Below are positions 24,969 through 33,146 of a stretch of 64,000 nt of DNA, piece by piece. Below the pieces are notes generated by a model that was not told where the DNA came from, searched no databases, and saw nothing but the letters and a program-made list of their open reading frames with translations. Origin of the DNA: DASSUW01 sp963730535 (GTDB lineage Bacteria; Actinomycetota; Thermoleophilia; Solirubrobacterales; Solirubrobacteraceae); the NCBI GenBank assembly GCA_963730535.1, contig CAVSRU010000011.1, forward strand, positions 296,951 to 360,950, in the 5' to 3' direction. Position 1 is the stretch's first letter; every line of letters starts with the position of its first letter. A program made the position numbers and the translations under genes.

Positions 24969-25622
24969 ACTGGTGACGAGGCGATCGCGGCGATCGCTCG
25001 CCGCCAGCACGGGATCGCGACCGGGCGGCTGGTGCGGCTGCACCGCGGCGTCTTCCAGGTCGGGCCAGTCGCGGCGGAACGCGGTCCCGAGATGGCGGCC
25101 GTGCTGGCGACCGGCGGCATCCTCAGCCACCTCACCGCCGCCGACCTCTGGGGCATCCGCCCCCACCACGGCGCGATCCACATCACCGTCACCGGCCCCG
25201 TACGACGGCCACGACCGGGCCTGCGGATCCATCGATCCCACTCCCTCAATGCCGCCGTTCACCAAGGCCTGCCCCTCACCACCCCCACACGGACACTCCA
25301 CGACCTCGGCGCCTGCCTCCCGCAGCACGAGCTCGACCGCGCCGTCGAACAAGCGCAGATCCTGCACCTCGCCACCCGCGACGAGATCGAGGTCGATCTG
25401 CTGTGGCGCCGCGAGCGGTTGATCGTCGAGGTCGACGGCTTCGCCTACCACTCGACCCGCCAGGCGTTCGAGCGCGACCGCGCCCGTGACGCCGCGCTCC
25501 AGGCCGCCGGCTACCGCGTCGTCCGCCTCACCTGGCGCCAGATCGCCTACGAGCCGCTCGCGGTCGTGGTGCAGCTCGCGCGGCTGCTCGCGGCGAGCGC
25601 GAGCCCGGCGCCGATCGCGTAG
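24963..25622 (+). CDS. AbiEi-like antitoxin domain fused to DUF559 endonuclease-like domain
   Basis: 219-residue protein. The N-terminal half ('AIARRQHGIATGRLVRLHRGVFQVG', then 'LSHLTAADLWGI') matches the winged-helix/AbiEi-type antitoxin region of actinobacterial proteins; the C-terminal 70 residues ('LLWRRERLIVEVDGFAYHST...FERDRARDAALQAAGYRVVR', 'TWRQI') are a DUF559/Vsr-like nuclease fold with the E-V-D-G core. Homologues I recall have about 60 more residues between the halves; here 'QAQILHLATRDEIEVDLLWR' joins them abruptly, suggesting an internal deletion. No AbiEii toxin gene is adjacent. The 3' end overlaps AllH by 76 bp tail-to-tail. Confidence 0.72.
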   Translation: MHTGDEAIAAIARRQHGIATGRLVRLHRGVFQVGPVAAERGPEMAAVLATGGILSHLTAADLWGIRPHHGAIHITVTGPVRRPRPGLRIHRSHSLNAAVHQGLPLTTPTRTLHDLGACLPQHELDRAVEQAQILHLATRDEIEVDLLWRRERLIVEVDGFAYHSTRQAFERDRARDAALQAAGYRVVRLTWRQIAYEPLAVVVQLARLLAASASPAPIA

Positions 25623-26206
25623 GCGCGTCCGGTCGAGTGGCCGAGCCGCACCAGGCGGCGCAGCGCTCCGGGGTCGCCCGCGAGCAGTGCCTGGAGCGGC
25701 TCCGGGCCCATGCCCTGGGCGGCGAGCTCGAGCAGCGTGGCCGAGAGGGAGGTGGTGCGCGTGCGGAGGTCGGCTCCGATGAGCGCGGCGACCCAGGGTC
25801 GATCCTCCGAGAGCACCGCTGCGACGCCGGCGATGAGATCGTCGCCCTCCGGCGTCAGGCCCGGACCGCGACCGATGAGGCGACGGCCCGCGGCGGCCGC
25901 GAGCGCCGGGTCGCGGGTCTGGACGGCTCGCACGAGGTCGGCCGGCGGGTCGCCCACGACTCGCCGTACGTGCGCCCCGAGAGCCACCGGGTCGTCGGGG
26001 AGACGGAGGGTCGGATCCCACGACTCGCCGCTCGCCACCACCTCGTCGCCCACCGCCGGCAGCCGCCGCACCTGCACGCCGTTCGGCAGGAGCGGCGGCA
26101 TCATCGTGAGGACCGCGACGAACCCGTCGTCCTCGGCGTAGGCCGCCTCCCGTCCGGCGCCGACGACCGCGAGGTGCCGCCCGAGGGCTGGCTGCGCCGC
26201 GATCAC
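25547..26206 (-). CDS. allH: AllH-type oxamate carbamoyltransferase subunit (DUF2877)
   Basis: 219-residue DUF2877 protein, now assigned as one of three subunits (AllF, AllG, AllH) of oxamate carbamoyltransferase in anaerobic allantoin/oxalurate breakdown. Signature 'GRGPGLTPEGDDLIAGVAAV' sits near residue 125 and 'RLGHSTGRAYAIGAGLALA' near the end. Start GTG 26206 overlaps the AllG stop (GTGA). The C-terminal 25 codons overlap the convergent AbiEi gene. Last gene of the operon. Confidence 0.82.
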   Translation of the reverse strand: MIAAQPALGRHLAVVGAGREAAYAEDDGFVAVLTMMPPLLPNGVQVRRLPAVGDEVVASGESWDPTLRLPDDPVALGAHVRRVVGDPPADLVRAVQTRDPALAAAAGRRLIGRGPGLTPEGDDLIAGVAAVLSEDRPWVAALIGADLRTRTTSLSATLLELAAQGMGPEPLQALLAGDPGALRRLVRLGHSTGRAYAIGAGLALAASSRASCTTTASGS

Positions 26207-27597
26207 AGCCCGGCGAGCGCCCGAACGGCGCCGGCGAACGCTTCCATCGGCGGCTCGACGAGCCCGGCGCCGATCTGGCCGACTCCCGGCTCGCGGTGGG
26301 CGATGCCGGTGTTCACGAACGGGAGCACGCGGGTGGCGACGACCTCGCGCGCGTCGATGCCGAGCGGCGTCCCGCGGAAGCCGAGCGACGGGATCTGGTA
26401 GCTGCGGCTCTCGCTCCACGTGATGTCGTACATCAGCCGGGTGGCGTCGAGCGCGTCCTCGGCGCCGCCACCGACCACGCGCACGATCGCCGGTGCCGCG
26501 GCCATCGCGAATCCGCCGAGCCCGACGGTCTCCGTGATCGTGCTGTCGCCGATGTCTGGGTTGGCGTCCTCGGGGCCGAACCCCGGCAGGTAGAGCCCGT
26601 CGATCATCCCGCTCGGCCCGGTGAACCAGCGGTCGCCAGTGCCGCTCAGCCGCACCCCGAACTCGGTGCCGTTGCGGGCCATCGCGACCACGATCGAGGA
26701 GCGGTCGATGCCCGCCGCCGCGTCGGCGGCGGCCTTGGCGGCCGGCATCGTGAGGTTGAGGTAGAAGTGGTCGTTGCCCGCGATGAAGCGGGCCGCGGAC
26801 GCCACGTCGGCGGACGGCTCGTCGAGCTCGATCAGCGCCGGGAGCAGCGTGCGCAGCAGCAGCGACGTGCCCGCGCGGTTGCGGTTGTGGCCCTCGTCGC
26901 CCATCTGGAGCGCCTGGGCGGTCATCGCCCGCAGGTCGATCGGCTCGCCGAGCCGCTCCAGCGCCGCCGCGAACACCCGCGCCAGCACGTCGCGGATCCA
27001 GGCGAGCCGCTCCAGCACCTCGTCGTCGTTGGCGCCGTAGCGCAGCACCTTGCCGAGCCCCTCGTTGAACGTGCAGCACGCCCGGTTGCCGTGGGCCGCG
27101 TTCTCGACCACCAGCATCGGCATCGAGGCGCTGACCACGCCGGCCATCGGCCCGACCGCGCCCCGCTCGTGGCAGGGGCCGAACTCGAAGTCGCCGGCGA
27201 CGGCCATCCGCTCGGCCTCCTCCCGGCTGCCCGCGAGCCCCTCGTAGACGGCGGCGCCGATCACCGCGCCGCGCAACGGACCCGACATGTCCGCCCACTC
27301 GATCGGCGGGCCGGCGTGCAGGATCGTCCGCTCGCCCATCTCCGGGAGCAGGTCCCGGGCGACGCCCACCCCGGCGAGCACCGGCTGCGCCGCCTCCAGC
27401 CGCTCGACCGCCTCGTCGTTGGCGCCCGCGATCGCGGCCGCGTCCAGCGCCAGCCGCCCCAGCGCGCCCTCGGTGCCCGGCTCGGGCGGCCGCCACTCGA
27501 CGCGCTCGACCGGCACGCCCTGGCGCTCGAGCTCGTCCGCGAACAGGTCGACCCCCGCGTTGGCGACCGCCAGCGGGCGCCCGAGGATGTCAGCCAC
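26203..27597 (-). CDS. allG: AllG-type oxamate carbamoyltransferase subunit (DUF1116)
   Basis: 464-residue DUF1116 protein. Diagnostic stretches include 'HAGPPIEWADMSGPLRGAVI', 'CHERGAVGPMAGVVSASMP', 'MGDEGHNRNRAGTSLL', 'FYLNLTMPAAKAAADAA' and 'MARNGTEFGVRLSG'. Known as the AllG subunit partnering FdrA-type AllF and DUF2877 AllH. It overlaps AllF by 8 bp at its start and AllH by 4 bp at its stop, consistent with subunits made in equal amounts. ATG 27597 gives the usual length. Confidence 0.86.
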   Translation of the reverse strand: MADILGRPLAVANAGVDLFADELERQGVPVERVEWRPPEPGTEGALGRLALDAAAIAGANDEAVERLEAAQPVLAGVGVARDLLPEMGERTILHAGPPIEWADMSGPLRGAVIGAAVYEGLAGSREEAERMAVAGDFEFGPCHERGAVGPMAGVVSASMPMLVVENAAHGNRACCTFNEGLGKVLRYGANDDEVLERLAWIRDVLARVFAAALERLGEPIDLRAMTAQALQMGDEGHNRNRAGTSLLLRTLLPALIELDEPSADVASAARFIAGNDHFYLNLTMPAAKAAADAAAGIDRSSIVVAMARNGTEFGVRLSGTGDRWFTGPSGMIDGLYLPGFGPEDANPDIGDSTITETVGLGGFAMAAAPAIVRVVGGGAEDALDATRLMYDITWSESRSYQIPSLGFRGTPLGIDAREVVATRVLPFVNTGIAHREPGVGQIGAGLVEPPMEAFAGAVRALAGL

Positions 27598-28936
27598 CGG
27601 CGGCCTCCCGCGCGAGCCGCGCCGCGTGCGCGTTGCTGCGCGTGACCACGGCGCCCGCCGCCTCCAGCCGCTCGCGCTGGCCGTCGAGACCCTGCGGGTC
27701 GCCGGCCGCGCCGCACAGGGCGACGATCACGTGCTGGTCGAGCCCCTCGATGGCCGGCGCCAGCTCGCCCGCCGGATCGGGATGGGCGCCGTAGCCGAGC
27801 ACGACGTCGAGCAGCAGCGCCGACACGTCGGGATCCCGCCCGGCTGCGACGAGGCGGTCGAGCCGCAGCGACGGATCGATCATCGGGTGCGCGCGGCCGC
27901 GGGTGAACTCGTCGGCGCCGAAGTCGGTGAACTCGCCCCCGCCGACGATCCGCTCGGCCTCGCCACACAGCGTGCCGCCGCTGTAGAGCCCGACGACGCG
28001 GCCCGGCGACGGATGCCGGCGCAACGCCTCGCCGAAGGCCGGCAGGGCGCCGCCCACCAGCTCGGCCGCACGCGCGGCCGCCTGCTCGAGCGTGAGATCG
28101 AAGCCGAGCACCACCGGCTTGCCCGCGGCCGCGGTGACCTCCTCGATGGCGGCGGCGACCGCCGGGTCGGGCGGCTTGGAGATCGCGACGATCGCGCGGG
28201 TGTCCTCGTCGGCCGCCAGCAGCTCGAGGCCGCGGCGCATCATCAGGCCGCCGACCTCGGCGCTCAGGTCGCGGCCGCCGACGCCGATCGCGTGCGAGAT
28301 CCCGATCCCCGCCGCGTCGAGCAGGCAGCTGACCTCCTGGATCCCCGTCCCCGAGGCGCCCACGATGCCGACCGGCCCGCGCTCGACGGCGTTGGCGAAG
28401 CCGACCGCGACGCCGTCGAGGATCGCGGTGCCGCAGTCGGCGCCCATGAACAGCAGGTCCCGCTCGACGGCCCGCCGCTTCAGCGCTGCCTCGACCTCGA
28501 TGTCGACCCCGTCGGAGAAGCAGAACACGTGCAGGCCGGCCTCCAGCGCGGCCGCGGCCTCGTGCGCCACGTGCTCCCCGGGGATCGAGAGGAACGCGAG
28601 GCTGGCCGCGCCCGCCGCCGACCGCAGCGAGCGGGCAGCCGGCCGGGCGCCCCCGGCGGACGGCGCCTCGCCCTTGGCCGCCAGCTCGCGGTCGACGGCC
28701 GCCACCGCCGCGTCGGCGGCCTCGTCGTCGCGCGCTCGGATCGCGATGACGAGGTCGTTCGGCCCTGCGCCGTCGACCGAGAACCCCTGGTCGGCGAGCA
28801 GCTCGAGGTTGAGCGGCGTCGCCATGCCCACGGCCACCGCCTCGGCGCCGTCCTCGCGCCCGGCCGTGCGCGACACGAGCATCAGCGTCACCGAGTCGTG
28901 GTACGCCCCGTGGCGCACGATCACCCGCTCGGTCAA
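27590..28936 (-). CDS. fdrA: AllF/FdrA acyl-CoA synthetase-like subunit of oxamate carbamoyltransferase
   Basis: 448-residue FdrA/AllF protein, a succinyl-CoA-synthetase-like fold. Visible motifs: 'YHDSVTLMLVSRTAG' at the N-terminus, 'VGASGTGIQEVSCLLDAAGI' (CoA-type glycine loop near residue 200), 'SHAIGVGGRDLSAEVGG', 'AIVAISKPPDPAV' and 'VVGLYSGGTLCGEAE'. Start is TTG 28936, forming a TTGA overlap with the carbamate kinase stop. The nearest alternative starts are inside the conserved N-terminus, so TTG is favoured. Confidence 0.86.
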   Translation of the reverse strand: MTERVIVRHGAYHDSVTLMLVSRTAGREDGAEAVAVGMATPLNLELLADQGFSVDGAGPNDLVIAIRARDDEAADAAVAAVDRELAAKGEAPSAGGARPAARSLRSAAGAASLAFLSIPGEHVAHEAAAALEAGLHVFCFSDGVDIEVEAALKRRAVERDLLFMGADCGTAILDGVAVGFANAVERGPVGIVGASGTGIQEVSCLLDAAGIGISHAIGVGGRDLSAEVGGLMMRRGLELLAADEDTRAIVAISKPPDPAVAAAIEEVTAAAGKPVVLGFDLTLEQAAARAAELVGGALPAFGEALRRHPSPGRVVGLYSGGTLCGEAERIVGGGEFTDFGADEFTRGRAHPMIDPSLRLDRLVAAGRDPDVSALLLDVVLGYGAHPDPAGELAPAIEGLDQHVIVALCGAAGDPQGLDGQRERLEAAGAVVTRSNAHAARLAREAAGG

Positions 28937-29868
28937 ACCGGCACGCGCGTCCCCACCGCGCCCTCGACGCCCTCGCGCAGCCGCTCGAGCGAGGTGATGA
29001 CCGAGCGGCCGCCCGCATCGGCGAACGCGATCGCCGCCTCGACCTTGGGCGCCATGCTCCCGCCCGCGAACTCCCCGCGCGCGAGCAGCTCGCGCAGGCG
29101 GTCCGCCCCCACCGCGCCCAGCCACTCCTGCCGCTCGGTGCCGAAGCCGATCGCCGCCGCCTCCACGTCGGTCGCGATCACGAACGAGGAAGCGCCCACG
29201 GTGCTGGACAGCAGCGCGCCCGTGAGGTCCTTGTCGAGTACCGCCTCGACCCCGCGCAGACCCCTGTCGTCGTCGCGGACCATCGGGATCCCTCCGCCGC
29301 CGCAGGCGACGACGATCGCGCCGTCCCCGATCAGCGCCTCGATCGTGCCGCGGTCGAGGATCTCGAGCGGCCGTGGAGAGGCGACGACGCGCCGCCAGCC
29401 GCGGGAGCCGCGCTCCTGCCATGCCTCGCCGGCCGCGATCCGCTCCCGCGCCTCGGCCGCGTCGACGTACCGCCCGATCGGCTTGCTCGGCGACGCGAAC
29501 GCCGGGTCGTCGGCCGCCACCAGCACGCGCGTGACCACCGTGCTCACAAGCCGCTCGAGCCCGCGCCGCCGCAGCGCCGCTTCGAGCGCGGTGACGATCA
29601 GGAAGCCGAGGGTGGCCTGCGTCTGCGCGACGCACCAGTCGAGCGGCACCGGCGGCACGACTTGACGGGCGAGGTCGTTCTTGAGCAGCAGGTTGCCGAC
29701 CTGCGGGCCGTTCCCGTGCGTGATGACCACCTCATACCCGTGCTCGACGAGCTCGGCGATCTGCTCGCACGCGCCCTCGACGGCGATGCGCTGGGACTCG
29801 GGATCGGCGCCGCGCTCGCCGGCGATCGCGTTGCCGCCGAGCGCCACGACCACGCGTTGCTCGGGCAC
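28933..29868 (-). CDS. allK: carbamate kinase
   Basis: 311-residue carbamate kinase, which makes ATP and carbamate from carbamoyl phosphate and ADP, the energy-yielding end of oxamate/allantoin or arginine degradation. Landmarks: 'VVVALGGNAIAGERG', 'VVITHGNGPQVGNLLLKND', 'VVASPRPLEILDRGTIEALI', 'IVVACGGGGIPMVRDD', 'AVLDKDLTGALLSS' and 'GSMAPKVEAAIAFAD'. Adjacent FdrA-DUF1116-DUF2877 genes make AllK the best reading rather than ArcC. ATG 29868 starts it; 26 bp after it upstream lies the CBS gene's stop. Confidence 0.93.
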   Translation of the reverse strand: MPEQRVVVALGGNAIAGERGADPESQRIAVEGACEQIAELVEHGYEVVITHGNGPQVGNLLLKNDLARQVVPPVPLDWCVAQTQATLGFLIVTALEAALRRRGLERLVSTVVTRVLVAADDPAFASPSKPIGRYVDAAEARERIAAGEAWQERGSRGWRRVVASPRPLEILDRGTIEALIGDGAIVVACGGGGIPMVRDDDRGLRGVEAVLDKDLTGALLSSTVGASSFVIATDVEAAAIGFGTERQEWLGAVGADRLRELLARGEFAGGSMAPKVEAAIAFADAGGRSVITSLERLREGVEGAVGTRVPV

Positions 29869-29894
29869 AGACGCAGGCTAATGGGTCGAGGGGC

Positions 29895-30269
29895 CTAGCC
29901 CGGGCGCCAGACCCTGATGAGGTCGCGCATCGAGATGATGCCGATGACGTCGCCCTCGTGGACGACGACAAGGTGGCGGAAGCCGCCGCGGTCCATGGCG
30001 TCCGCAGCCTCCTGCAGATCCCAGTCGGCGTCCGCGAACGTCGCCCGCGACGTCAGGTGGTCGCCGACGGTGGCGCTGTCCGGATCCTCGCCGCTTCCGA
30101 GCGACCGGACGATGTCACGCTCGGTGATGATCCCCGGCCCCGGCTGCTCGGGATCCATGATCACGGCGGCGCCGACGGTGTGGTCGGTCATGAAGCGCGC
30201 CGCGTCCCGGAGCGTGCGCCCCGGGGTGATCGTCAGCACGTGTTCCGTCATCGCTTCTCGGACCTTCAT
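29895..30269 (-). CDS. CBS-domain protein
   Basis: 124-residue protein consisting of one CBS pair (Bateman module), an adenine-nucleotide sensor. 'KVREAMTEHVLTITPGRTLR' and 'GPGIITERDIVRSLG' form the first motif, 'FRHLVVVHEGDVIGIISMRD' the second. No other domain is attached. A perfect AAGGAGG lies six bases before ATG 30269, much stronger than at neighbouring coupled genes, so it is probably expressed at higher level. Separate gaps of 26 and 33 bp on its two sides suggest it is in the same transcript as the carbamate kinase. Partner unknown. Confidence 0.88.
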   Translation of the reverse strand: MKVREAMTEHVLTITPGRTLRDAARFMTDHTVGAAVIMDPEQPGPGIITERDIVRSLGSGEDPDSATVGDHLTSRATFADADWDLQEAADAMDRGGFRHLVVVHEGDVIGIISMRDLIRVWRPG

Positions 30270-30302
30270 GGCGGCCTCCTTGTGCGGTTTGCCGCAAGAT
30301 AC

Positions 30303-30845
30303 TCACTCGCGCGGCAACTCGTCCTGCTCCTCGAGGGCGTGCAGCGCGTCGCTGTCGGCAGTGGCCTCCAGGACCTTCAGAACGCCCCAGCCCTCGGAGT
30401 GCGCCGCCGACGCCGCGAAGCGCTCCGCGAGCGGCACTCCCGCCCCGCGCAGCGCATCCGCCATCAGCCGCACGGCCTCGACGATCGCCAGCGACGGCGT
30501 CCACTCGCCGGCCTCCTCGGGCTCCTCCGCCTCCTCCTCGGCCTCGGCGTAGGCGGCGGCGAGCGCCTCGCCGGCCTCCACCACGCCCGGGTCCTCGGCC
30601 ACCCGCTCGCTGCGCTCCAGCTCGTCGTCGAGGTTCGGCCACTCGAGCGGGTACCAGGCGTCGTCGGCCGGAACCTCCTGCGCCTCGTCCTCGCCCAGGG
30701 CGTGGACGGTGAAGTAGAGCGGGTCGGCGGCCTCGAACCAGCGCACGATGATCCGCACGAGCTCGCCACCCGGCGCGTGGGCGCGCACGTCCTCGGCGAC
30801 CGCGCGGGCCAGCTCGGCGGCGAACCGCTCCTCCTCGTCGATCAT
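30303..30845 (-). CDS. acidic protein of unknown function in asparaginase operon
   Basis: 180-residue very acidic protein. An N-terminal ordered region has aromatic-rich strands ('LVRIIVRWFEAADPLYFTVH', 'AWYPLEWPNLDDELERS'), a run 'EEEAEEPEEAGEW' follows near 105, and a helical C-terminus. I do not recognise a family. It overlaps the asparaginase stop (ATGA), so it is translated with that gene. The charge suggests a soluble partner or regulator rather than an enzyme. Confidence 0.7.
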   Translation of the reverse strand: MIDEEERFAAELARAVAEDVRAHAPGGELVRIIVRWFEAADPLYFTVHALGEDEAQEVPADDAWYPLEWPNLDDELERSERVAEDPGVVEAGEALAAAYAEAEEEAEEPEEAGEWTPSLAIVEAVRLMADALRGAGVPLAERFAASAAHSEGWGVLKVLEATADSDALHALEEQDELPRE

Positions 30846-31798
30846 GGCGCCCCCCAGCCGGAGAGCGTCTCGACCGCCTCGTCGAACCGCGGCCGCACGT
30901 CGCCCCCCGCGGCGAGGATGAGCATGAGCAGCAGCCGCGCCTTGGCGGCCGAGAGCGGGCCGGCGGCGAGCACGCCGAGCTCGCGCAGCGTGACCCCGCC
31001 GCCGGGGCCGCCGTAGACGGCGCCGGTGCCGCCGGTCGGCACGCGCGTGGCCGCGACGACCGGGAGGCCACGGGCGAGCGCCGCGCGGATCCCGGCCTCA
31101 GCGCTGCCCGGCACGTTCCCGAGCCCGGTGCCTTCGAGCACCAGCCCGCGAGCGTCCGTGGCGTCGAGGACCGCCTCGATCAGCCCCTCCTCCATGCCCG
31201 TGTAGGTCTGGATCAGGGCAACCGGCGGCAGCGTGTCGGGGAGCGTGAGCAGGAGCCGCTTGGGCGGCGGCATCGTGATCCGCACCGAGCCCGGCACCAC
31301 GATCCCGACGGGCCCATGGCCGGGCGACGTGAACGCCGAGACCCGCGAGGAGTCCTGCTTGCGCGCCCACCGCGCGGCGTGGATCTCGTCATTGAGCACC
31401 AGCACCGTGCCGAGGCCGCGAACCGCCTCGGCGACCTGGGAGGCGCACAGCAGGTTCCGCGGGCCGTCCGCCGAGATCTCCGAGCCGTTGCGCATCGCCC
31501 CCGCGAACACCACGTCCCCCTCGACGGTGAGGTCGCAGAGGAACGCCGTCTCCTCGATCGTGTCGGTCCCATGCGTCACGACCACCCCGCCGCCCGCCGC
31601 GCGCCGCGCCACGTCGAGCATCGTCTCGGGCGTCATGTTCCAGCCGTTGACGTGCGCGACCTGCTCGACCTCCACCTCGCCCAGGCCCGGCACCGTCCGT
31701 ACGAGGTCCTCGGCGCTCACCGCCGGCCGCACGGCACCGGTCTCGGGGTCGGCGAGCGAGGCGATCGTCCCGCCAGTGGCGATCAGGCGCACCGTCAT
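30842..31798 (-). CDS. asparaginase-family amidohydrolase
   Basis: 318-residue L-asparaginase/glutaminase-fold enzyme. Both catalytic threonine motifs are present: 'LIATGGTIASLADPE' at the N-terminus and 'VVVTHGTDTIEETAFLCDL' near residue 80, with the later 'IHAARWARKQDSSRVSAFTS' and 'LIQTYTGMEEGLIEAVLDAT'. No signal peptide, so cytoplasmic (type I-like). It overlaps genes on both sides by four bases. In a nucleobase/oxamate operon it may hydrolyse a related amide, but asparaginase is the default. Confidence 0.88.
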   Translation of the reverse strand: MTVRLIATGGTIASLADPETGAVRPAVSAEDLVRTVPGLGEVEVEQVAHVNGWNMTPETMLDVARRAAGGGVVVTHGTDTIEETAFLCDLTVEGDVVFAGAMRNGSEISADGPRNLLCASQVAEAVRGLGTVLVLNDEIHAARWARKQDSSRVSAFTSPGHGPVGIVVPGSVRITMPPPKRLLLTLPDTLPPVALIQTYTGMEEGLIEAVLDATDARGLVLEGTGLGNVPGSAEAGIRAALARGLPVVAATRVPTGGTGAVYGGPGGGVTLRELGVLAAGPLSAAKARLLLMLILAAGGDVRPRFDEAVETLSGWGAP

Positions 31799-33135
31799 CC
31801 CGGAGCGGGCCTCGAGCGGGGGTCCGGCGTGGCGGCGAGCGGCTCCACCAGGGAGTCGCCGATCGCGGTCTCGGGAGCCGGGATCTCGGGTTGGAAGAAG
31901 CGAAGCACCTGGTAGATGAGGATCGCGGCCAGCGTGCCGAGGGCGATGCCGGCGAACGAGTAGTCACCCCAGTTGAGCGTGTAGTCGGCGGTGCCGACGA
32001 TCAGCGCGACCGCGGCCGTCACGAGGTTCACAGGATCGCGGAAGTTCACTCCCGCCTCGATCCAGATGCGCGCGCCGAGCACCGCGATCATCCCGAACAG
32101 CACGGTGACGGCGCCGCCCAGCACGCCGATCGGGATCGCGCTGATGATCGCCCCGAACTTCGGCAGCAGGCCGAGGCCGATCGCCACCGCGCCCGCGATC
32201 AGGTAGGCGAGCGTCGAGTACACCCGCGTGTAGCCCATCACGCCGATGTTCTCTGCGTAGGTGGTCGTGCCCGACCCGCCGAACAGGCCCGACAGGGTGG
32301 TCGCGACGCCGTCGCCCATGAACGAGCGCCCGAGCAGCGGGTCGAGGTCCTGCTCGGTCATCGTCGCCACCGCCTTCACATGGCCGGCGTTCTCGGCGAG
32401 CAGGACGAGGATCACGGCGGGCACGATCAGCACGATCGCCTTGCCGTCGAACGTCGGCGTCATGAAGTCCGGGAAGCCGACCCAGTCGGCGTCGTGCACC
32501 GCGGTCCAGTCGACCTTCCCGAGCAGCGCCGCGAACACGTAGCCGACGACCACGCCCAGGAACACCGACAGGCGCGACAGGAAGTTCTTGACCGCCACGC
32601 CGATGATGAGGATCGAGACCAGCGTGACGAGCGCGATCCCCGCCTGCTGGGTGAACTGGTCCTTCGCGACCGGCGCGAGGTTGAGCCCGATCAGGGCCAC
32701 GATGGCGCCCGTCACGACCGGCGGCAGCAGCGCCTCGATCAGGCGGTAGCCGAGCCGGTCGACGAGCAGCCCGACGAGGAAGAGGGCGACGCCCGCGCAC
32801 AGGATGCCGCCGAGCGCCGCCTCGATGCCGCCGTCGGCCTTGGCCGCCAGCACCGGCGCGATGAACGCGAAGCTCGAGCCGGTGTAGGACGGCACCCGGT
32901 TGCGGGTGAGGAGGTTGAAGAGGATCGTCCCGATGCCGGAGAAGAAGATCGTGGTCGTGACCGGGAAGCCGGTCAACACCGGGACAAGTGCGGTGGCCCC
33001 GAACATGGCCAGGATGTGCTGACCCCCGAGCCCGAGCATGTACGGCATGCGCAGCCGCTCGTCCGTGCGCACGACGTCCCCGGGCGCCACCGTCCGTCCG
33101 TCGCCGTGCAGCTTCCACCGCTGAGCGATCCCCAT
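31795..33135 (-). CDS. uracil/xanthine (NCS2) nucleobase permease
   Basis: 446-residue nucleobase:cation symporter-2 family permease with 12-14 hydrophobic helices. Family motifs include 'LGLGGQHILAMFGATALVPV', 'YTGSSFAFIAPVLAA', the substrate-site 'VILVLLAENAGHVKAVATMT' (Glu in AENxGH) and 'FGGSGTTTYAENIGVMGYTR'. ATG 33135 is preferred over GTG 33150 because AGGAGG lies four bases before it. Likely imports uracil, xanthine or uric acid for the catabolic genes downstream. Confidence 0.92.
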   Translation of the reverse strand: MGIAQRWKLHGDGRTVAPGDVVRTDERLRMPYMLGLGGQHILAMFGATALVPVLTGFPVTTTIFFSGIGTILFNLLTRNRVPSYTGSSFAFIAPVLAAKADGGIEAALGGILCAGVALFLVGLLVDRLGYRLIEALLPPVVTGAIVALIGLNLAPVAKDQFTQQAGIALVTLVSILIIGVAVKNFLSRLSVFLGVVVGYVFAALLGKVDWTAVHDADWVGFPDFMTPTFDGKAIVLIVPAVILVLLAENAGHVKAVATMTEQDLDPLLGRSFMGDGVATTLSGLFGGSGTTTYAENIGVMGYTRVYSTLAYLIAGAVAIGLGLLPKFGAIISAIPIGVLGGAVTVLFGMIAVLGARIWIEAGVNFRDPVNLVTAAVALIVGTADYTLNWGDYSFAGIALGTLAAILIYQVLRFFQPEIPAPETAIGDSLVEPLAATPDPRSRPAPG

Positions 33136-33146
33136 CGTTCCTCCTC

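Noticed and set aside
24837..26021. 394-codon minus-strand frame across the AbiEi gene
   Set aside because: Arg/Gly/Pro-rich shadow with no motif; it would cover the operator repeats and AllH in a wrong frame.
28933..29868. Arginine deiminase pathway carbamate kinase (ArcC)
   Set aside because: No arcA or arcB nearby; FdrA, DUF1116 and DUF2877 are adjacent, which fits AllK.
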